From assembly GCA_021845325.1 (NCBI GenBank), contig JAKBRR010000142.1, positions 1 through 5,502 on the forward strand: DNA of 5,502 nt, written 5' to 3'. The notes beneath the pieces were generated by a model, which saw nothing but the letters and a program-made list of their open reading frames with translations, did not search any database and was not told the origin of the DNA. The translations under genes and the position numbers were made by a program. This DNA is from Thermoplasmata archaeon (GTDB lineage Archaea; Thermoplasmatota; Thermoplasmata; Thermoplasmatales; Thermoplasmataceae). Numbering within the stretch: position 1 is the stretch's first letter; each line of letters starts with the position of its first letter. Of the stretch, positions 4,020 through 5,502 are shown one piece after another.

Positions 4020-5141
4020 TTGAGAATACTTGAAGTTTCTTTTAAGGACCCAGAATCAAGTGCTGGAGGAGTTGAGGACTTTGTTTTAAACCTGATTACT
4101 AAATTTTCAGAGAGTGGCCATAAGGTAACCTGCCTTTTTTCTGAAGACCCAATCCTCCGGGAAAATCAAATTAACTTTCGCAAAGTAAACCTTCTCAAGA
4201 TAAAGACACCACGAACCCCTTTCTTATCATTTTGGTACAAAATAGTTTATAATTTTGCAGTCCTAGCGTATACATTATGGCACAGAAAAGATTATGATGT
4301 TATTCACACCAATGGTAACAATGGAGTGTTTTTACCTATATTCTTTGGCAAACGTACGGTATCAACATTTTTTGGTCTGCCAATTATTAGGGTTTGGAAC
4401 ACTATAGATGGCAAATTCTCCATTAAGAATTTTGGCAACCTCTTTCTTGCCTTTATCTCAACACTGTTGCATTTACCTAGTTTGGTATTTTCTAGATATG
4501 TAGTAGCTGAAAACCCTATGATTTTTAACATTTTAAAAATCTTCAGAAGTGAAAGCGAAGTTAAGCTAATATACAATACAGTTGACGTGGATTCGTTTAA
4601 ACCACCCTCTCACTTGGAAAAAGAAAATTTGAAAAAAGAACTTGAATTGGATCCAAACCGGTTAATTGCAATTTGGATTGGAAACGATTCCAACGGTTAC
4701 GGACAGGAAATCGCCATTTCGATCGCTAGGCAATACGAAGATAGCTTGATTCTAATACTCGTTGGTGCAAAAAGCAAAAATGGCGCTCCAAACATATTAC
4801 AGACAGGAAGGGTTCCCCATGAACTTCTAACAAAGTACATAAAAGCATCAGATTTCATGCTCTTTCCGCAGAAATATCCCGGAATTTCGCTCTCAATGGT
4901 GAGTTGCCTCGCAGCTGGCCTTAAGGTTGTGACATTTTCAAAACATCTCAAGGATTTCTTTACTAGTAGCAATGTTTTCTTTACAGAGAATATAGATGAG
5001 ATGGGAAAAATAGTTGTCGACATCTTAAAGGATCCCAGTCTATTAAATACTAATGGACAGGACCCTCTAATGAACAATTTTTATCCTAGATACTGCGCAG
5101 ACAGGTATTTGGAATTGTTTGACAAAATTTTGTCAAACTGA
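4020..5141 (+). CDS. Glycosyltransferase-like protein, GT-B fold, GT4 type (second), atypical catalytic motif
   Basis: This 373-residue protein has a typical GT4 length. Residues 1-17 (MRILEVSFKDPESSAGG) are the first Rossmann strand and glycine turn, with VEDFVLNL helix after it. DYDVIHTNGN (91-100) is the usual 'DvvH-h' acceptor-domain segment. Residues 141-163 are hydrophobic and may touch the membrane; 112-120 (RTVSTFFGL) resembles the 'hHG' region with the His lost. NTVDVDSFKP (186-195) is the 'NGvD---F-P' linker. The donor domain has IWIGND (218-223) and ILVGA (246-250). Where GT4 enzymes carry E-x7-E, this reads YPGISLSMVSCLAAG: Pro287 and Ser295 replace the two glutamates. YPG in the first place is seen in some archaeal relatives, but Ser at the second is unusual. 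It may use a different nucleotide contact or be inactive or a partner subunit. It starts at TTG with GGAGG upstream. Donor and acceptor are unknown. Confidence 0.82.
   Translation: MRILEVSFKDPESSAGGVEDFVLNLITKFSESGHKVTCLFSEDPILRENQINFRKVNLLKIKTPRTPFLSFWYKIVYNFAVLAYTLWHRKDYDVIHTNGNNGVFLPIFFGKRTVSTFFGLPIIRVWNTIDGKFSIKNFGNLFLAFISTLLHLPSLVFSRYVVAENPMIFNILKIFRSESEVKLIYNTVDVDSFKPPSHLEKENLKKELELDPNRLIAIWIGNDSNGYGQEIAISIARQYEDSLILILVGAKSKNGAPNILQTGRVPHELLTKYIKASDFMLFPQKYPGISLSMVSCLAAGLKVVTFSKHLKDFFTSSNVFFTENIDEMGKIVVDILKDPSLLNTNGQDPLMNNFYPRYCADRYLELFDKILSN
5117..5138. repeat. 22-base perfect palindrome across the end of the second glycosyltransferase gene
   Basis: The arm GTTTGACAAAA is followed directly by its exact reverse complement TTTTGTCAAAC. 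It codes for the last residues of the protein (FDKILSN) and ends at the base just before the TGA stop. As RNA it could fold into a hairpin that ends the message or protects its 3' end; as DNA it could be a binding site. No T-run follows, so an intrinsic terminator of the bacterial type is not indicated. Confidence 0.6.
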
Positions 5142-5376
5142 AATGAGGTCTATAAGACAACTCTGTCTCACCATTTAAGGGGGGGGGGAGACCAGTAGTT
5201 TATTACAATACAAACGGTTCCGATTGCCTATTTATTCTGGCAGACAACTTAAAAGTTGGTGGTTAATATTGTATTATGAAGACACAAAATAACCTTCCGT
5301 TGTGTAATATGACGGACACAAAAGATTTCTTCTCCTCGGCTATGAGGAACATGTTCACACTAGTGTCATGACAATA
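5142..5376. other. Spacer with G10 tract, no clear gene
   Basis: This region lies between the second glycosyltransferase and the convergent IS630 relic. It holds a run of ten Gs (5179-5188), a small hairpin CAACTT-AA-AAGTTG (5244-5257), alternating ACACAA/TTGTGT copies (5282-5287, 5300-5305, 5316-5321), and two adjoining 10-base palindromes ACACTAGTGT (5357-5366) and TGTCATGACA (5364-5373). An ATG-started frame of 31 codons (5276-5371) is present but unconvincing. The right end probably includes the 3' non-coding end of the IS630 element, though I could not define its terminal repeat. Confidence 0.4.
5179..5188 (+). repeat. G10 homopolymer tract
   Basis: Ten consecutive Gs lie 37 bases after the second glycosyltransferase stop, in otherwise AT-rich DNA. 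GGTCT at 5147-5151 is complementary to AGACC immediately after the tract (5189-5193). It is the third long G run in the window; the flanks are not the same as those of the two runs inside the IS66-like repeats. Confidence 0.9.
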
Positions 5377-5396
5377 TTATAATACTGTATAATATT
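5373..5396 (-). terminator. Possible hairpin at the 3' end of the IS630 transposase gene
   Basis: AATATTATA and TATAATATT form a perfect nine-base inverted repeat around a six-base loop, spanning the stop codon of the minus-strand transposase. It is all A/T in the arms, so the fold is weak. It may help end transcription or be part of the element's end. Archaeal terminators are usually T-runs, so the functional claim is tentative. Confidence 0.25.
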
Positions 5397-5502
5397 TTGA
5401 CAATTTCTTATCCGCCTTCTTTCGGTCAAATCCCCAATTGATCTTTTTCCTGTCACGATTACGTCTTCGAGTCCATGCACAGACTTCCTGTTCCAGGCTT
5501 TC
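5377..5502 (-). CDS. IS630-type transposase, C-terminal end, cut by window edge
   Basis: Read from the right edge on the minus strand, 41 residues precede a TAA at 5379-5377: ESLEQEVCAWTRRRN, then KKINWGFDRKKADKKL and SKYYTVL. The order 'LE-EV-AW---RN' followed by 'I-W-F---DA--KL---Y' is the standard C-terminal tail of IS630-superfamily DDE transposases, downstream of the last catalytic acid. Only this tail is inside the window, so it is not possible to say whether the gene is intact. It differs from the IS630 relic at 1551-1778, whose tail ends KPFIW...SQLRNTI, so two separate IS630 subgroups are present. It converges on the second glycosyltransferase. Confidence 0.7.
   Translation of the reverse strand, partial: ESLEQEVCAWTRRRNRDRKKINWGFDRKKADKKLSKYYTVL

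Noticed and set aside
4304..5077. Minus-strand open frames 4304-4576 and 4697-5077
   Set aside because: Both are contained within the second glycosyltransferase, antisense, without recognisable features.
418..5141. Reading the two glycosyltransferases and the methyltransferase as one operon
   Set aside because: They share orientation, but IS relics of 470-1200 bases separate them and each has its own promoter-like box, so co-transcription is unlikely although functional linkage is plausible.
5276..5371. Small ORF of 31 codons starting MKTQNNLPLCNM
   Set aside because: It is too short, with no relatives recognised, and overlaps probable IS630 end sequence and palindromes. A TATA-like stretch upstream is weak in such AT-rich DNA.

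Overview
The window looks like an accessory, glycan-related segment of an archaeal chromosome. The evidence is A+T-rich DNA, arginine written mostly as AGA/AGG, and TATA-like boxes about 25-30 bases upstream of start codons with little or no leader. Together with the types of insertion sequence (IS) remnants present, this suggests an acidophilic Thermoplasmata-type archaeon. That placement is an inference; there is no rRNA or other marker gene to confirm it.

Layout from left to right. (1) 1-274, minus strand: the N-terminal part of a probable transposase, cut by the window edge, divergent from the next gene. (2) 418/424-1548: an intact GT-B fold, GT4-type glycosyltransferase. (3) 1551-1987: two IS relics joined end to end, an IS630-type transposase C-terminus followed by the C-terminal tail and terminal inverted repeat of an IS66-like element. 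(4) 2030-2818: an intact class I SAM-dependent methyltransferase with its own leaderless-type promoter. (5) 3025-3650: a decayed IS110-family (DEDD) transposase with two nonsense codons, a frameshift and no C-terminal half, fused to a second copy of the same IS66-like tail. (6) 3651-4019: promoter-like elements, two unrecognised tandem small ORFs and an inverted repeat. (7) 4020-5141: a second GT4-type glycosyltransferase that lacks the usual paired catalytic glutamates and ends in a 22-base perfect palindrome. (8) 5142-5502: a G10 tract and AT-rich spacer, then the C-terminal end of another IS630-type transposase on the minus strand, cut by the right edge.

The three intact genes (two glycosyltransferases and one methyltransferase) share an orientation and would suit assembly and methyl decoration of a surface glycan, such as an S-layer or lipid-linked oligosaccharide or a polysaccharide. 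Each appears to have its own promoter, and the genes are separated by mobile-element debris, so the cluster looks assembled or shuffled by IS activity rather than built as a tight operon.

The most notable structure is a ~161-166 bp direct repeat (1823-1988 and 3491-3651), about 97% identical, that brackets the methyltransferase. It contains a G-homopolymer of different length in each copy (12 and 7). It is best explained as two tails of one IS66-like element. I found no convincing evidence of a new defence, CRISPR or regulatory RNA system here.
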